Assembly (NCBI GenBank): GCA_029212785.1 | Contig: JARGOG010000009.1 | Coordinates: 38,909-102,908 of the forward strand | Direction: 5' to 3' | Length of the DNA stretch: 64,000 nt | From: Thalassobaculaceae bacterium | Lineage (GTDB): Bacteria > Pseudomonadota > Alphaproteobacteria > Thalassobaculales > Thalassobaculaceae | Shown here: positions 9,210 to 18,618 of the stretch, one piece after another | Layout: every line of letters begins with the position of its first letter | Position numbering within the stretch: position 1 is the stretch's first letter | Notes under the pieces: model-generated | What the model saw: only the letters and a program-made list of their open reading frames with translations | Databases searched by the model: none | Told to the model about the DNA's origin: nothing | Program-made: the position numbers and the translations under genes

Positions 9210-10064
9210 ATGACATCGACGGTCGACCGGATCGTGCCGGTGGACAGGGTCAGTTGCCTGAAGTTCGAACGGATGGCGATTGATCTGTGGCGGGTCGAGG
9301 CCGGGCAGGGGGCGGGTGGGGTCTATGTCTCGCCCGATCCGCGTTTCGTCGTGCTGTTCGACGGCGCCAAGATCGCTCTGAGGCCGACGGATGGGGGCGG
9401 CGGATCGGGGAACGCCTGCGGCGCCCCGACGATTTGCAGCGCCTGTTTCGTGCCTGCCGGCATGGCGCTATGCGGGCGGCTCGAGACCGTCGGCTATCTG
9501 GAGCATATCGACATCCATGTTGAGGAAGGCCAATTGCGGCGGATCGTCGGCCAGTCGGCCGAACTGGACACCGCGCTGTTCCTGCCGGACAGCGTCGAAC
9601 TGCGCCGGTTGAGCGCACTTTTGGCGGACGAGTGCCGCCGGCCCGAACGACCCGGCGGATACAGCGAGGCGCTCGCCTGCGGGGTGATCCACGAAATCTT
9701 CCATCTCGGTGCCCGACGGTTGGCGGAGCAGGCCTCGCCCGCCTGGCTCGATCAGGTCATGGATCATGTGCTCGACCGCCTGGACCGCCATCCCAGCGTG
9801 GATGAGCTGGCGTCCGTTGCCGGGATGTCCAGGTCCCGGTTCAGCCGTCGCTTCAAGGAACTGGCGGGGCTGCCGCCGCACCAATGGGTCATGGGCACCC
9901 GGATCAAGCAGGCGCAGCGGCTGCTGAGCGAGGGTGCGCTGCTGTCCCAGGTCGCCCACGATACCGGCTTCGCCGACCAGGCCCATTTCAGCCGCTGCTT
10001 CCGGCACGCCACCGGGATGTCGCCCGGCCGGTGGACCAAGCGGCACGTTTGTTCAAAAGCCTAG
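9210..10064 (+). CDS. AraC-family transcriptional regulator of iron uptake (putative)
   Basis: A protein of about 284 residues with a C-terminal AraC/XylS DNA-binding domain (two helix-turn-helix units: VDELASVAGMSRSRFSRRF and LSQVAHDTGFADQAHFSRCF, ending FRHATGMSPGRW). The N-terminal half is a divergent sensor domain containing several cysteines (CGAPTICSAC). The ATG at 9210 is chosen because the preceding in-frame codons overlap the opposite binding-protein gene and the promoter; TTG at 9192 behind GGAG is a possible alternative. It stands between the divergent set A importer and a TonB receptor, like PchR-type regulators that sense the ferric siderophore and activate its uptake genes. That role is inferred from position. 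Confidence 0.85.
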   Translation: MTSTVDRIVPVDRVSCLKFERMAIDLWRVEAGQGAGGVYVSPDPRFVVLFDGAKIALRPTDGGGGSGNACGAPTICSACFVPAGMALCGRLETVGYLEHIDIHVEEGQLRRIVGQSAELDTALFLPDSVELRRLSALLADECRRPERPGGYSEALACGVIHEIFHLGARRLAEQASPAWLDQVMDHVLDRLDRHPSVDELASVAGMSRSRFSRRFKELAGLPPHQWVMGTRIKQAQRLLSEGALLSQVAHDTGFADQAHFSRCFRHATGMSPGRWTKRHVCSKA

Positions 10065-10181
10065 GCGTTCGTTCAAGACAGCCGCGGCCGACAACCCTAA
10101 TCAGAGCCCCGATCGTGCACGACCTTTCCGCGCCGGGTGACCGTCGGTGGATACGGCGTGCGGTAATGGGGGAATAGGTTC

Positions 10182-12323
10182 ATGACCAGAACTGCGTCGC
10201 TGCGGGGATCCGCCCTGCGTATCGTCTTGCCCACTCTGCTTTCCGTCTGTTGCGCCGGACCTGCGTTCGCGCAGGATTCGAGCTCGGTCACGGTGCTTGA
10301 ACCGTTGGTCGTGCTTGGCAACCAGGAGGATGCGACCGGGCCCGTTGAGGACACCAACAATCCACCGACCGTCACAGGCTCGAAGTCGCCGGTCTATGCC
10401 AGCGAGGTACCGCAATCGCTGACGATCCTCGGTGCGGACGACCTGCACCGCTTCAATGCGGACCGGGTCAGCGAGGCGCTGCGCTACACCCCGGGGGTGA
10501 CGACCGACGTCTTCGGCGACGACAACGACTATGACTGGCTGCGGATTCGCGGATTCCAGGCCGATCAGACCGGCATCTTCCTGGACAATGCCCAGAACCT
10601 GTCCTTCGCCTTCGGGTCGTTCTACACCGATCCCTACGCGCTGGAGCGGGTCGAGGTGCTGCGCGGTCCGTCCTCCGCCCTTTACGGCGGCTCCAACCCG
10701 GGTGGTATCGTCAACTATGTCTCCAAGCGTCCGGGTGACCGGGTCCGCGAGGTGATTCTCGGTGTCGAGGATGCGCCGGCGGGGTCCATCGCCTTCGATT
10801 ACGGCGATCCGCTTGAGAACGGCCAGGCCTACCGTATTGTCGGCCGGGTCAAGGGCGGCGACACGTATGACGAGTTCAACTCCGGTGTCCGCGGCACGCT
10901 CGCGCCCTCCTACAAGTTCGAGACCAGCAACGGCACCGAAGTGACCCTGCTGGCCAATGCCCATATCGCCGACGAGCAGCATAACGGCAGCACCTTCCTG
11001 CCCTATGCCGGCACCGTCACCGCGACGGAGCAGTTCGGCTATATCGACCGGGACGCGAACTTCTCCGATCCGGACTGGGACGAGTATTCCCGTGAGCAGT
11101 TCTCGGCCACCGCCATCGTCGAACACACCTTTGACAACGGCTTCACCCTCACCGGCATCGGCCGCGGCGGGGTCGCCAATGTCGAGGAGAGCTACTGGTA
11201 TCCGTTCGGCTATGCCGGCTACGCGACCACGCCGAGCGACGACCAGGGCACGCTCAGCCTGATCGCCTTCCAGCACGACACGCTCACCCGCACGGCCCAG
11301 ACCGATATCCGCTACTATGGCGCCGTCGATACCGGGCCGGTTACTCATGACCTACTGTTCGGCCTTGACGCCCGATACTACTGGCTGGACGAGACCCAGG
11401 CCTCCGGCTTCGGCTCCAACCAAGTGGTCAACCCGACCAATCCGGGGACGCCGACCTTAGGCGATCCGTACCAGGACGCGACTACCACCCAGTCCCAGAC
11501 CGGCCTGTACGTCCAGGACCAACTCCGCTTCGGCGATGGTTGGATCGTGACCGGCAACCTGCGCCACGACTTCGTCGATACCGAGCAGGACGGCGCGTCC
11601 GGCTTTTCGAGGAACGACAGCGAGAGCTCCTACCGTGCCGCCGTCGCCTACGAGTTCCCCTACGGTGTGACGCCGTATGTGAGCTATTCGACCTTCTTCA
11701 ATCCGTTGATCACCTCTCCAGCCAATGGCGTGACCGAGCCGGAAACCGGTGAGCAAGTGGAAGCGGGTCTGAAATGGGCACCCCGCGGCGCCGACTTCTA
11801 CCTCGCCGCCGCCGTGTTCCAGATCGATCGCGAGAATGTCGTCACCGGCGTATTCCCGAACTACAACCAGCTTGGCGCGGTGCGCTCGACCGGTCTCGAG
11901 TTCGAGGGTGGCTACGATTTCGGCTTCGGGCTCTCGATGGCGGGTGCGGCGACGTTCCTCGACGCCGAGGTCACCGAAGACACCGATGCGTCGCTGATCG
12001 GCAAGACGCCGACTCTGATCCCGGAGCACGAGCTATCCGCCCGCGCCGAATATGCCTTTCCGGGCCAGCTCAGCGGGCTGGCGATCGGAGCCGGCGTGCG
12101 GCATCGGGGAGAGAGCTTCGCCAATGACAGCAACACGCTGTCGGTGCCGGACTCGACGGTCTTCGACCTGTACGGCAGCTATGCGCTGCTCGACGGTGTC
12201 GACCTGAACCTGTCCGCCACCAACATCGCCGACAAGCGCTATGTGACCGCGTGCCAGACCGAATATGTCTGCTCTTACGGGGCCGGCCGCGAGATCATGC
12301 TGACCCTGAAGGCGACCTGGTAG
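10182..12323 (+). CDS. TonB-dependent siderophore receptor 1
   Basis: A 713-residue outer-membrane receptor. It has a Sec signal peptide ending PAFAQ, a TonB-box-like stretch (VTVLEPLVV), then a plug domain with SEVPQSLTILGADDL, the RIRGF motif, and VEVLRGPSSALYGGSNPGGIVNYVSK, the standard FhuA/FpvA plug signature. The C-terminal beta-barrel includes TNIADKRYVTACQTEYVCSYG and ends in an aromatic residue (ATW), as outer-membrane proteins do. GGGGGA about 9 bp before the ATG is the likely ribosome site. It lies 117 bp after the AraC gene and may be its target or share its transcript; no convincing Fur box was seen directly in front. Confidence 0.95.
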   Translation: MTRTASLRGSALRIVLPTLLSVCCAGPAFAQDSSSVTVLEPLVVLGNQEDATGPVEDTNNPPTVTGSKSPVYASEVPQSLTILGADDLHRFNADRVSEALRYTPGVTTDVFGDDNDYDWLRIRGFQADQTGIFLDNAQNLSFAFGSFYTDPYALERVEVLRGPSSALYGGSNPGGIVNYVSKRPGDRVREVILGVEDAPAGSIAFDYGDPLENGQAYRIVGRVKGGDTYDEFNSGVRGTLAPSYKFETSNGTEVTLLANAHIADEQHNGSTFLPYAGTVTATEQFGYIDRDANFSDPDWDEYSREQFSATAIVEHTFDNGFTLTGIGRGGVANVEESYWYPFGYAGYATTPSDDQGTLSLIAFQHDTLTRTAQTDIRYYGAVDTGPVTHDLLFGLDARYYWLDETQASGFGSNQVVNPTNPGTPTLGDPYQDATTTQSQTGLYVQDQLRFGDGWIVTGNLRHDFVDTEQDGASGFSRNDSESSYRAAVAYEFPYGVTPYVSYSTFFNPLITSPANGVTEPETGEQVEAGLKWAPRGADFYLAAAVFQIDRENVVTGVFPNYNQLGAVRSTGLEFEGGYDFGFGLSMAGAATFLDAEVTEDTDASLIGKTPTLIPEHELSARAEYAFPGQLSGLAIGAGVRHRGESFANDSNTLSVPDSTVFDLYGSYALLDGVDLNLSATNIADKRYVTACQTEYVCSYGAGREIMLTLKATW

Positions 12324-12350
12324 CCTCGGGGATCCGAACCGAACGCGGCG

Positions 12351-12381
12351 GGATACAGGCTGTCACAGCCTGTATCCTTAT
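12351..12381 (+). terminator. Perfect 27-bp palindrome after TonB receptor 1
   Basis: GGATACAGGCTG (12351-12362) and CAGCCTGTATCC (12366-12377) form a perfect 12-bp stem around TCA. It starts 28 bp after the receptor stop and is followed by TTAT, only a weak U-tract. It could be a terminator or attenuator separating the receptor from the set B importer; a protein-binding palindrome is also possible. Confidence 0.55.
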
Positions 12382-12434
12382 GCCGTCGCCGACAGACGCG
12401 CAGGGCGAATTATGGTTTCGCGCGCTGTGTTCTG

Positions 12435-12451
12435 TTGCGACTAAGTCGCAA
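12435..12451. promoter_or_regulatory. Candidate iron-responsive palindrome upstream of set B importer
   Basis: TTGCGACT and AGTCGCAA form a perfect 8-bp inverted repeat around a single A. The half site differs by one base from the TGCGAAT half sites at 9119 and 18619. It lies 73 bp before the ATPase start at 12525, in an A/T-richer patch that could hold a promoter. Fur or a related iron regulator is the natural candidate; this is weaker than the other two sites. Confidence 0.5.
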
Positions 12452-12524
12452 TTTCAATATATTCGGGCGCGCTGAATTCGGGTTCCGAGCCCGACCGGTG
12501 GAAATCGGCAAAAGGGATCGCTGC

Positions 12525-13319
12525 GTGCTTGCCTCCCACGATCTGACTGTCTCGTACGGTCCGGACAGTCGGCCGGTCCTGCATGCGTTGTCCGTGGCAT
12601 TCGCCCGGGAACGGTTCACCGCGCTGGTCGGCCCGAACGGGTGTGGGAAGTCGACTCTTCTGAAGGCGATCATGGGGTTCCTGAAGCCCTGGGCCGGCCG
12701 GGTCACTCTGGATGGCGCGCCGCTGGTCGGCATGCCACGGCGCGAGCTGGCGCGGCGGATCGCCTATCTGCCGCAGGAGAATTTCTGCCCCGACCACATC
12801 CGCCTCGGTGAGCTTGTGGAGCTTGGCGGTTACGCCCGCTATGCGATGTTCGGCGGTCCGAGCGACGCCGATCGACGGCTGTTCGAGGCGGCGCTGGCCA
12901 CGGTCGGCCTCGACGGGATGGGATCGGTGCGGGTGAGTGCGATGTCGGGCGGTCAGCGCCAGCGCGCCTGGCTGGCCATGGTGCTGGCTCAGGACGCCGA
13001 CACCATCCTGCTGGACGAGCCGGTCAACCATCTCGATCTCAAGTACCAGTACCAGATCCTGGACCTGGTCCACACATTGACACGCCGGGGCAAGACCGTC
13101 GTCGCCGTGCTGCACGACTTGAATCTGACCGCTGCCTTCGCCGATGCGGTGGTGATGCTGAAGGACGGCGCGGTGGTCGCCGAGGGGCCGACCGCCGAGG
13201 CGGTCACGACCGAGACCGTGCGCCGGGTCTTCGATTTCGAGGCCGATGTGTTCGAGCGCGATGGCCGCCTGGTCTGTCTGCCCCTGAACCGGCCGGGTGC
13301 GTCCGACATCGCCGCATGA
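12525..13319 (+). CDS. Iron-siderophore ABC transporter, ATP-binding protein (set B)
   Basis: A 264-residue FepC/FhuC-type ATPase. Walker A is GPNGCGKST, the signature MSGGQRQRAWLAM, Walker B TILLDEPVNHLD, and the H-loop VLHDLNL. GTG at 12525 is chosen because AAAGGG stands 8 bp before it and the homologous region begins right after (LASHDLTVSYG); the earlier in-frame ATG at 12435 would fall inside the palindromic regulatory site. It is first in the set B operon, the reverse gene order of set A, and its stop overlaps the next start by 4 bp. Confidence 0.92.
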   Translation: MLASHDLTVSYGPDSRPVLHALSVAFARERFTALVGPNGCGKSTLLKAIMGFLKPWAGRVTLDGAPLVGMPRRELARRIAYLPQENFCPDHIRLGELVELGGYARYAMFGGPSDADRRLFEAALATVGLDGMGSVRVSAMSGGQRQRAWLAMVLAQDADTILLDEPVNHLDLKYQYQILDLVHTLTRRGKTVVAVLHDLNLTAAFADAVVMLKDGAVVAEGPTAEAVTTETVRRVFDFEADVFERDGRLVCLPLNRPGASDIAA

Positions 13320-14329
13320 GCCAGCGATCGTTCCTCATGGCCGGCGGGCTGTGTGTGCTGCTCGTGGCGCTGGCGGCCAATCTCAGCCTCGGGTCCACGG
13401 ATATACCGCTGTCGTCGATCTTCGATGCCGTCGTCGCGTTCGATGGCGACAGCTACGATCATTTCATCCTGCTGTATCAGCGCCTGCCGCGCGCGATGAT
13501 CGCCATGTTCGTCGGCGCCGTGATGGCCTGCGGCGGTGCGGTGCTGCAGGGTCTCACCCGTAACCCGCTGGCCTCGCCGGCGATCCTCGGGATCAGTTCC
13601 GGCGCCACGCTGTTTGTCATCGCCAGCGTGTTTTTCCTCGCCTTGCCGCCGGCCTGGCAGGGGGCGGCGGCGGTGGCGGGCGGTCTCCTCGGTTTCGCCA
13701 GTTGCCTCCTCGTCGCCCGGCTGACGGGCATGTCACGGGATCCGCGCGGCCTGTCCCTCATTCTTTCCGGCGCGGTGCTGTCGATGCTCTACACCAGCAT
13801 CGCCAATGCCCTGATGCTGGCGAGTCCATCGCAGCGCACCGACTTCCTGAGCTGGATGAGCGGCAACATCAACCATGTCTACGCCGACCGGCTGTATGAT
13901 TTCTGGTGGCTCGGAGCGGCCGGGCTCGCGGTAATGTTCGTCCTGGCACGGCCGCTCACGCTGGTGACGCTGGGACGCGACAAGGCGGCCTCCGCCGGCG
14001 TCGATGTCCGCCGCGTGACCCTGACGGCGCTCGGCGCGGTAGTGGTCTCGGCCAGCGCGGCGGTGGCGATCTGTGGTCCGGTCGGCTTCGTCGGCCTGAT
14101 CGTGCCGCATGTCGTCCGCCCGTTCTTCGGTGCCGGGTTCGGGGCCTCCCTGCCGGCCAACGCCGTGCTGGGAGCCGCGGTCTGCCTGCTCGCCGATCTG
14201 GCCGCCCGCACAGCCTTCGCCCCCTATGTCCTGCATACCGGCGTGATGATGGACCTGCTGGGGGGGCTGGTCTTCGCGGTCATCGTCAAGCGGACCTATC
14301 TCGGGGCGGGCGCGCGGGGGATGGCGTGA
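13316..14329 (+). CDS. FecCD-family iron-siderophore permease (set B, first)
   Basis: A 337-residue multi-pass permease with the FecCD landmarks QRLPRAMIAMFVGAVMACGG, TRNPLASPAILGISSGA and GFVGLIVPHVVRPFFG. It belongs to the set B operon, overlapping the ATPase by 4 bp upstream and the second permease by 1 bp downstream. It should pair with the 14329-15405 product as a heterodimeric channel in the inner membrane. Confidence 0.93.
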   Translation: MSQRSFLMAGGLCVLLVALAANLSLGSTDIPLSSIFDAVVAFDGDSYDHFILLYQRLPRAMIAMFVGAVMACGGAVLQGLTRNPLASPAILGISSGATLFVIASVFFLALPPAWQGAAAVAGGLLGFASCLLVARLTGMSRDPRGLSLILSGAVLSMLYTSIANALMLASPSQRTDFLSWMSGNINHVYADRLYDFWWLGAAGLAVMFVLARPLTLVTLGRDKAASAGVDVRRVTLTALGAVVVSASAAVAICGPVGFVGLIVPHVVRPFFGAGFGASLPANAVLGAAVCLLADLAARTAFAPYVLHTGVMMDLLGGLVFAVIVKRTYLGAGARGMA

Positions 14330-15405
14330 TGCGGATCGCCCAAGGGCTTGATGGCAGATGGTCGCTGCGGCTGCATTCCGGGCTGCGGCTGCGTCTCCTC
14401 GATCTGGTCGCCGTCGCCGGGCTGTCGGTCCTGGCGCTGGCCGTCGCCGGGGTCGCCCTGTCGATCGGCACGACGGAACTGCGGCCGATCGGCGCGTTGA
14501 GGGCGTTGCTCGACGGGCCCGGCGCCGGCGACGCGGCCTTCGCGATCTGGGACGTCCGTCTGCCGAGGGTCCTGATGGGACTGATGGTCGGGGGATGCGT
14601 GGCGCTGGCCGGCGCTATGCTGCAATCGATGTCGCGGAACCCGCTGGCCGATCCCGGGTTGCTCGGGTTGAGCCAGGGGGCCCTGGTCGCCGTGATGGCG
14701 GCGAGCGTCTTCGCGCCGTCCCTGCCGCAGGAGGCCCTGCCGCTGGTCGCGCTTGCCGGAGGGCTTGCCGTCGGCCTGCTGCTGGTCGTGCTGGTCGGCA
14801 ACGGCGGAGGGGGGGCGGGCGGAAGCGGCATGGCGATCCTGCTGATGGGCATCGCGGTCGAGACCATGCTGTCGTCGGTGACCACGATTTTGGTGCTCTA
14901 CAGCCCGCCGGAGCTGTCGCTGGCGCTGGGCGACTGGATGGCGGGATCCCTGTTCCGCTCGTCCTGGCGCAATCTTGCCGCCGTCGCACCCTGGGCCGCG
15001 CTCTCCCTGCCGGTGGTTCTGCTGCTCGGCCGGCGGTTGCGCAGCTACGACCTAGGGGACCACATGGCCATGGCGCTGGGCGAGCCGGTCCGCCGCTCGC
15101 GGTTGCTGATTCTGCTGGCGGCGGTGCTGCTCACATCCGCCGCGGTGACGGCGGTCGGGCCGCTGGTTTTCCTGGGCGTGATGGCGCCGCACCTTGCCCA
15201 TTGCGTCTCGCCCGCCGGTGGTCGAGCCCGGCTCGTCCTGTCGGCGCTCGTCGGCGGCATCCTGGTGGTCGGCGCCGACACGCTTACCCGGACCCTGGTC
15301 GGCGAGATCGCGCTGCCGACGGGGCTCAGCGTCGTGATCATTGGCGTCCCGATCTTCATCGTCACCCTGCGCCTGCATGCCGTCCGCCGGATGCGCATGG
15401 CTTAA
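14329..15405 (+). CDS. FecCD-family iron-siderophore permease (set B, second)
   Basis: A 358-residue permease: DVRLPRVLMGLMVGGCVALAG, SRNPLADPGLLGLSQGA and GPLVFLGVMAPHLAH are FecCD motifs. The ATG at 14329 shares one base with the stop of the preceding permease, so the start is decided by coupling, although the frame stays open far upstream. A glycine-rich loop (GNGGGGAGGSG) occurs near residue 160. The binding-protein gene follows after 11 bp. Confidence 0.93.
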   Translation: MRIAQGLDGRWSLRLHSGLRLRLLDLVAVAGLSVLALAVAGVALSIGTTELRPIGALRALLDGPGAGDAAFAIWDVRLPRVLMGLMVGGCVALAGAMLQSMSRNPLADPGLLGLSQGALVAVMAASVFAPSLPQEALPLVALAGGLAVGLLLVVLVGNGGGGAGGSGMAILLMGIAVETMLSSVTTILVLYSPPELSLALGDWMAGSLFRSSWRNLAAVAPWAALSLPVVLLLGRRLRSYDLGDHMAMALGEPVRRSRLLILLAAVLLTSAAVTAVGPLVFLGVMAPHLAHCVSPAGGRARLVLSALVGGILVVGADTLTRTLVGEIALPTGLSVVIIGVPIFIVTLRLHAVRRMRMA

Positions 15406-15416
15406 GGAGATTCCTC

Positions 15417-16382
15417 GTGCGACTGACCCCCAAGCGACTGCTTCCCGTTATTGCCGCGCTGCTCATGAGTTCGGCTGCCCATGCCCAGACCAGAGATGTG
15501 GTCGACGATCTCGGTCGCACCGTGGCGATCCCGGTCAACCCGGAGCGGGTCATCGCCCTGCACGAGCCCCTGCTCGGCCTGCCGCTGATGGAACTCGGTG
15601 TTCCGGTGGTCGGGCTCTATGGCCGCGCCGAGGACGGCAGCACGCTGATGGGGGTCGATTTCATGGACACCGTGCTCGGCGAGGACGCGAAGGCGCTCGG
15701 TATCTCGGGTATCGGCGCGGTCGGCAATATCGACTTGGAGAAGGTGCGGGCGTTGCATCCGGATCTGATTGTCGGCACCGAGCGTCACCGTGATCATGCG
15801 GCAATGCTGTCGCCAATCGCTCCGGTCTATCTGCAGAACAGCACAGCCGACGGGGTGACCGGCTTTTCCGTCGAGGCGGACCTGGCGGCGGCTCTGGGGC
15901 GCGAGCCGGCCTTCGCCGCCGCCAAGGCCGCCTATGAGGCGAGGGTCGCGGAAGTCCGGGCCAAACTGCCGGCCGATCCTCAGGGGCGGACCTACCTGGC
16001 GGTTATCGTGTTCGATCAGGTCAGCGTGATCCGCGACATCTCCGGGGCGATTCAGGCGGTCCGCGATCTGGGATATGCCGAAGCTCCCCTGCCTGAGGGG
16101 ACCGAGACCGGCCGCGGCGGATTCTCCGCGCCGATCAGCTCGGAGGCCTTCGTGCGGCTCGATCCGGACCTGCTGGTAGTCATGAACACCTTCATCGGCG
16201 ATGCGCAGGGCGAAGCGGTGATCCGGCAGCGATTGGACGCGCTGGCCCCGGGCTGGGACCGATTCATGAAGCCGGCGAAGGAGGGGCGGATCCTGTACCT
16301 CGACTCCCGCCGGGTCTCGACCCCGACCATCGCCAGCGCCCGTCACATGCTCGACGCGGTCGAGGCCTGGGCGGCGCGCTGA
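15417..16382 (+). CDS. Periplasmic iron-siderophore binding protein (set B)
   Basis: A 321-residue cluster III binding protein. GTG at 15417 follows AAGGAGA by 6 bp and opens a clean signal peptide (RLTPKRLLPVIAALLMSSAAHAQ). The mature part has VDDLGRTVAIPVNPERVIALHEPLLGL and LHPDLIVGTERH, typical of FecB/FepB-like proteins. It closes the set B operon, placing the binding protein last, and is followed by a terminator at 16402. Ligand unknown. Confidence 0.92.
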   Translation: MRLTPKRLLPVIAALLMSSAAHAQTRDVVDDLGRTVAIPVNPERVIALHEPLLGLPLMELGVPVVGLYGRAEDGSTLMGVDFMDTVLGEDAKALGISGIGAVGNIDLEKVRALHPDLIVGTERHRDHAAMLSPIAPVYLQNSTADGVTGFSVEADLAAALGREPAFAAAKAAYEARVAEVRAKLPADPQGRTYLAVIVFDQVSVIRDISGAIQAVRDLGYAEAPLPEGTETGRGGFSAPISSEAFVRLDPDLLVVMNTFIGDAQGEAVIRQRLDALAPGWDRFMKPAKEGRILYLDSRRVSTPTIASARHMLDAVEAWAAR

Positions 16383-16401
16383 GGACGCCGGCCGAACACG
16401 A

Positions 16402-16429
16402 AGAAGGGCCACCCGCGGGCGGCCCTTCT
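16402..16429. terminator. Bidirectional terminator between convergent iron genes
   Basis: AGAAGGGCC (16402-16410) pairs perfectly with GGCCCTTCT (16421-16429), and the loop holds a further CCC/GGG. Runs rich in A on the left and T on the right suit termination in both directions, between the set B binding protein and TonB receptor 2. Confidence 0.75.
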
Positions 16430-16457
16430 GTTCGGTGGATCGTGAGGAGGAGGATGG

Positions 16458-18569
16458 TCAGAACCGGGCGCGCAGGCCCAGTCCGACTTCCCGCGGCTTG
16501 ACCACGCTGGCGTTGAGCCCGGAGGTGCCGCGCGAGAACGAGATGGAGGTCGCCGAGGTGTCGTCGAAGATGTTGGTCACGTAGCCGAACACTTCGAGAT
16601 TGTCGCCGAGCGGGCTGTCCTGATCGAACGGCTTGAAGCTCACCTGGGCATTGGCCACCGTATAGGGATCGACCGCGTAGGTGTCCGTGTTCAGGTCGTC
16701 GGAGAAGTAGCCGCCGACCCGCCGCACATTGGCCGCGACGTTCCACTGGTCGGTAACGTTCCAGTCGACGCCGACGGTGAACATGTATTCCGGGGCATGC
16801 TCGAACTCGTTGCCCTCGTAGTCGGCGACGGCACTGGAGAACTCCGTGATCTCGGTGCGCAGCAGCCCAGCGGAGCCGTAGATCCGAAGCCCCTCGGTCG
16901 CCTGGAACGAGGTCCCGAGCTCGAGGCCGTAGGACCGGGCCTTCTCGGCATTGACCGTGATGCTGTCGACCAACCCGTCATCCAGCACGGCCACAACCTG
17001 ACGCTGGGCGTCCTCGAACTCGCTGTAGAACAGGTTGCTGGTGAAGGACAGGCGGTCGTTCAGGAGGCTTGCCCGGCTGAACAGCTCATAGTTCCAGACC
17101 GTCTCCGGATCGAAGCCCACGAACTCGCCGCGCTTGAAGCTGAGGCCGATGCCACCCGGATTGTAGCCCTTGTTCACCAGGGCGCCGACCGTCACGTCGG
17201 GGGTGACGTCATAGGCGACGGACACCTTCGGGAGCACCGCGTCGAACGTTTCGCTGTAGTCGAGATCGCCGGAAACCGAGTCGGAACTGCCGCTGCGTTC
17301 GACCTTGTCATGCTGATATCGCACGCCACCGGTGACCGACCAGCGGTCGGTCAGGCGATAGGTCAGCTCCGTGTAGATCCCCAGGCTTTCCTTGGTGTCG
17401 TCGAAATCGTTGTCGCCCAGATAGGCGAGGTATTCTGTGGAATCCACACTCCGCACGAATATACCGGCGACCCCGGACGCCCGACCGCTCAAGGCGTCGA
17501 AGTTGATCCGGGTCTCGTTGGCGATGTCGTCCTGATCGGCATAGGCCGAGCCGGCGGTCATCGGGTTGTAGAGGCGCTCCGCGTCGATCATCGCGTATTG
17601 AAGCTGGTTGGTGAGCGATACTCCGTCGCTCAAGCCATAGGTGATGTCGGAAACCACCGAGTCGGAGCTGATCGGCCAGGACACGACCCCGGTGGCCGAG
17701 TCCTCCAGGTCGTCGAACGGCGCATTCACGCCTTCGCCCTGGGGCCCATTCGACTCGTGGTGCGTGTAGGTCAGCTTCGCTTCGAGATCCGGGAGTTTGT
17801 TCGGCTGCCACAGCAGCTTGAAGCGGCCGTTCTGGGTGGAGATGTCGGGATCCGCCGCTCCCGGGTCGAATTTCGGGTTGGTGAAGGTCACGTAGGTGTC
17901 GCGGGCGTAGTAGTCGAGGGCGATGCGGGCGGCGAGCTCGTTCTCGATGATCGGGCCCGACAGGGCGGCGCCGACCGACCGGGACTTGCCGCTGCCGAAA
18001 CGCACTTCGGTCGACCCCTCCGGCGTGAAGCTCGGATCCTTGGTGGTGACGATGATCGCGCCGGCGATGCTGTTCGCACCCTGGGAGGTGGTCTGCGGGC
18101 CGCGGAACACCTCGACGCGCTCGACATCGAACAGCGGCGAGGAGCCGAAATAGAATTCGTTGTAGCTGAGGTTGCGCCCGTCCACGGTGATCGATGCCCG
18201 TGGCACCGTGCCGCCGAAGAACGCGCCGACGCCGGAATTCGGTCCCTGGGTCGCCTGACCGCGGATGGTCGGCGCGCCGACCGTCCCCGGCATGTAGACG
18301 TTGGGAATGCCCTGGATGATCTCCTTCACCGACGTCGAATGGGCGTCCTTCTCGATTTCGTCCTCGGTGATCACGACAACGGAGGCCGCCGTATCGGACA
18401 GGCTGCGTTCGACCCGCTCGCCCTTGACCACGATGTTGTCCAGGACGACGACGTTCTTCGACTTGGAGGCGCTCGTCGCGTCCTGACCCCAAGCCGGTGC
18501 GGCGATGATCGACAGAGCCGTGAGCGCGCCAATACCTCGCGCCAGCGGCAGCCCCTTAGGTGCTGACAT
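16458..18569 (-). CDS. TonB-dependent receptor 2
   Basis: A 703-residue outer-membrane receptor with a signal peptide (MSAPKGLPLARGIGALTALS, cleavage near AWGQ), a TonB-box-like VVVLDNIVV, a plug with SVVVITEDEIEKD, PTIRGQ and VERVEVFRGPQTTSQGANSIAGAI, and a barrel ending LGLRARF with a C-terminal Phe. It belongs to the general TonB receptor class rather than the FhuA-like siderophore receptor class of receptor 1. A perfect 9-1-9 Fur-box palindrome lies 54 bp upstream of the start, so iron repression is strongly suggested. It converges with the set B importer and likely supplies its ligand. Confidence 0.93.
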   Translation of the reverse strand: MSAPKGLPLARGIGALTALSIIAAPAWGQDATSASKSKNVVVLDNIVVKGERVERSLSDTAASVVVITEDEIEKDAHSTSVKEIIQGIPNVYMPGTVGAPTIRGQATQGPNSGVGAFFGGTVPRASITVDGRNLSYNEFYFGSSPLFDVERVEVFRGPQTTSQGANSIAGAIIVTTKDPSFTPEGSTEVRFGSGKSRSVGAALSGPIIENELAARIALDYYARDTYVTFTNPKFDPGAADPDISTQNGRFKLLWQPNKLPDLEAKLTYTHHESNGPQGEGVNAPFDDLEDSATGVVSWPISSDSVVSDITYGLSDGVSLTNQLQYAMIDAERLYNPMTAGSAYADQDDIANETRINFDALSGRASGVAGIFVRSVDSTEYLAYLGDNDFDDTKESLGIYTELTYRLTDRWSVTGGVRYQHDKVERSGSSDSVSGDLDYSETFDAVLPKVSVAYDVTPDVTVGALVNKGYNPGGIGLSFKRGEFVGFDPETVWNYELFSRASLLNDRLSFTSNLFYSEFEDAQRQVVAVLDDGLVDSITVNAEKARSYGLELGTSFQATEGLRIYGSAGLLRTEITEFSSAVADYEGNEFEHAPEYMFTVGVDWNVTDQWNVAANVRRVGGYFSDDLNTDTYAVDPYTVANAQVSFKPFDQDSPLGDNLEVFGYVTNIFDDTSATSISFSRGTSGLNASVVKPREVGLGLRARF

Positions 18570-18618
18570 AGTTCCCCCGACAGTGGAAGCACGAGCGGGT
18601 CGACAGGGACCCGTTCAA

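Noticed and set aside
13906..14328. Possible long N-terminal extension of the second set B permease
   Set aside because: The region is coding for the first permease in another frame; the ATG at 14329 overlapping the stop is the natural start.
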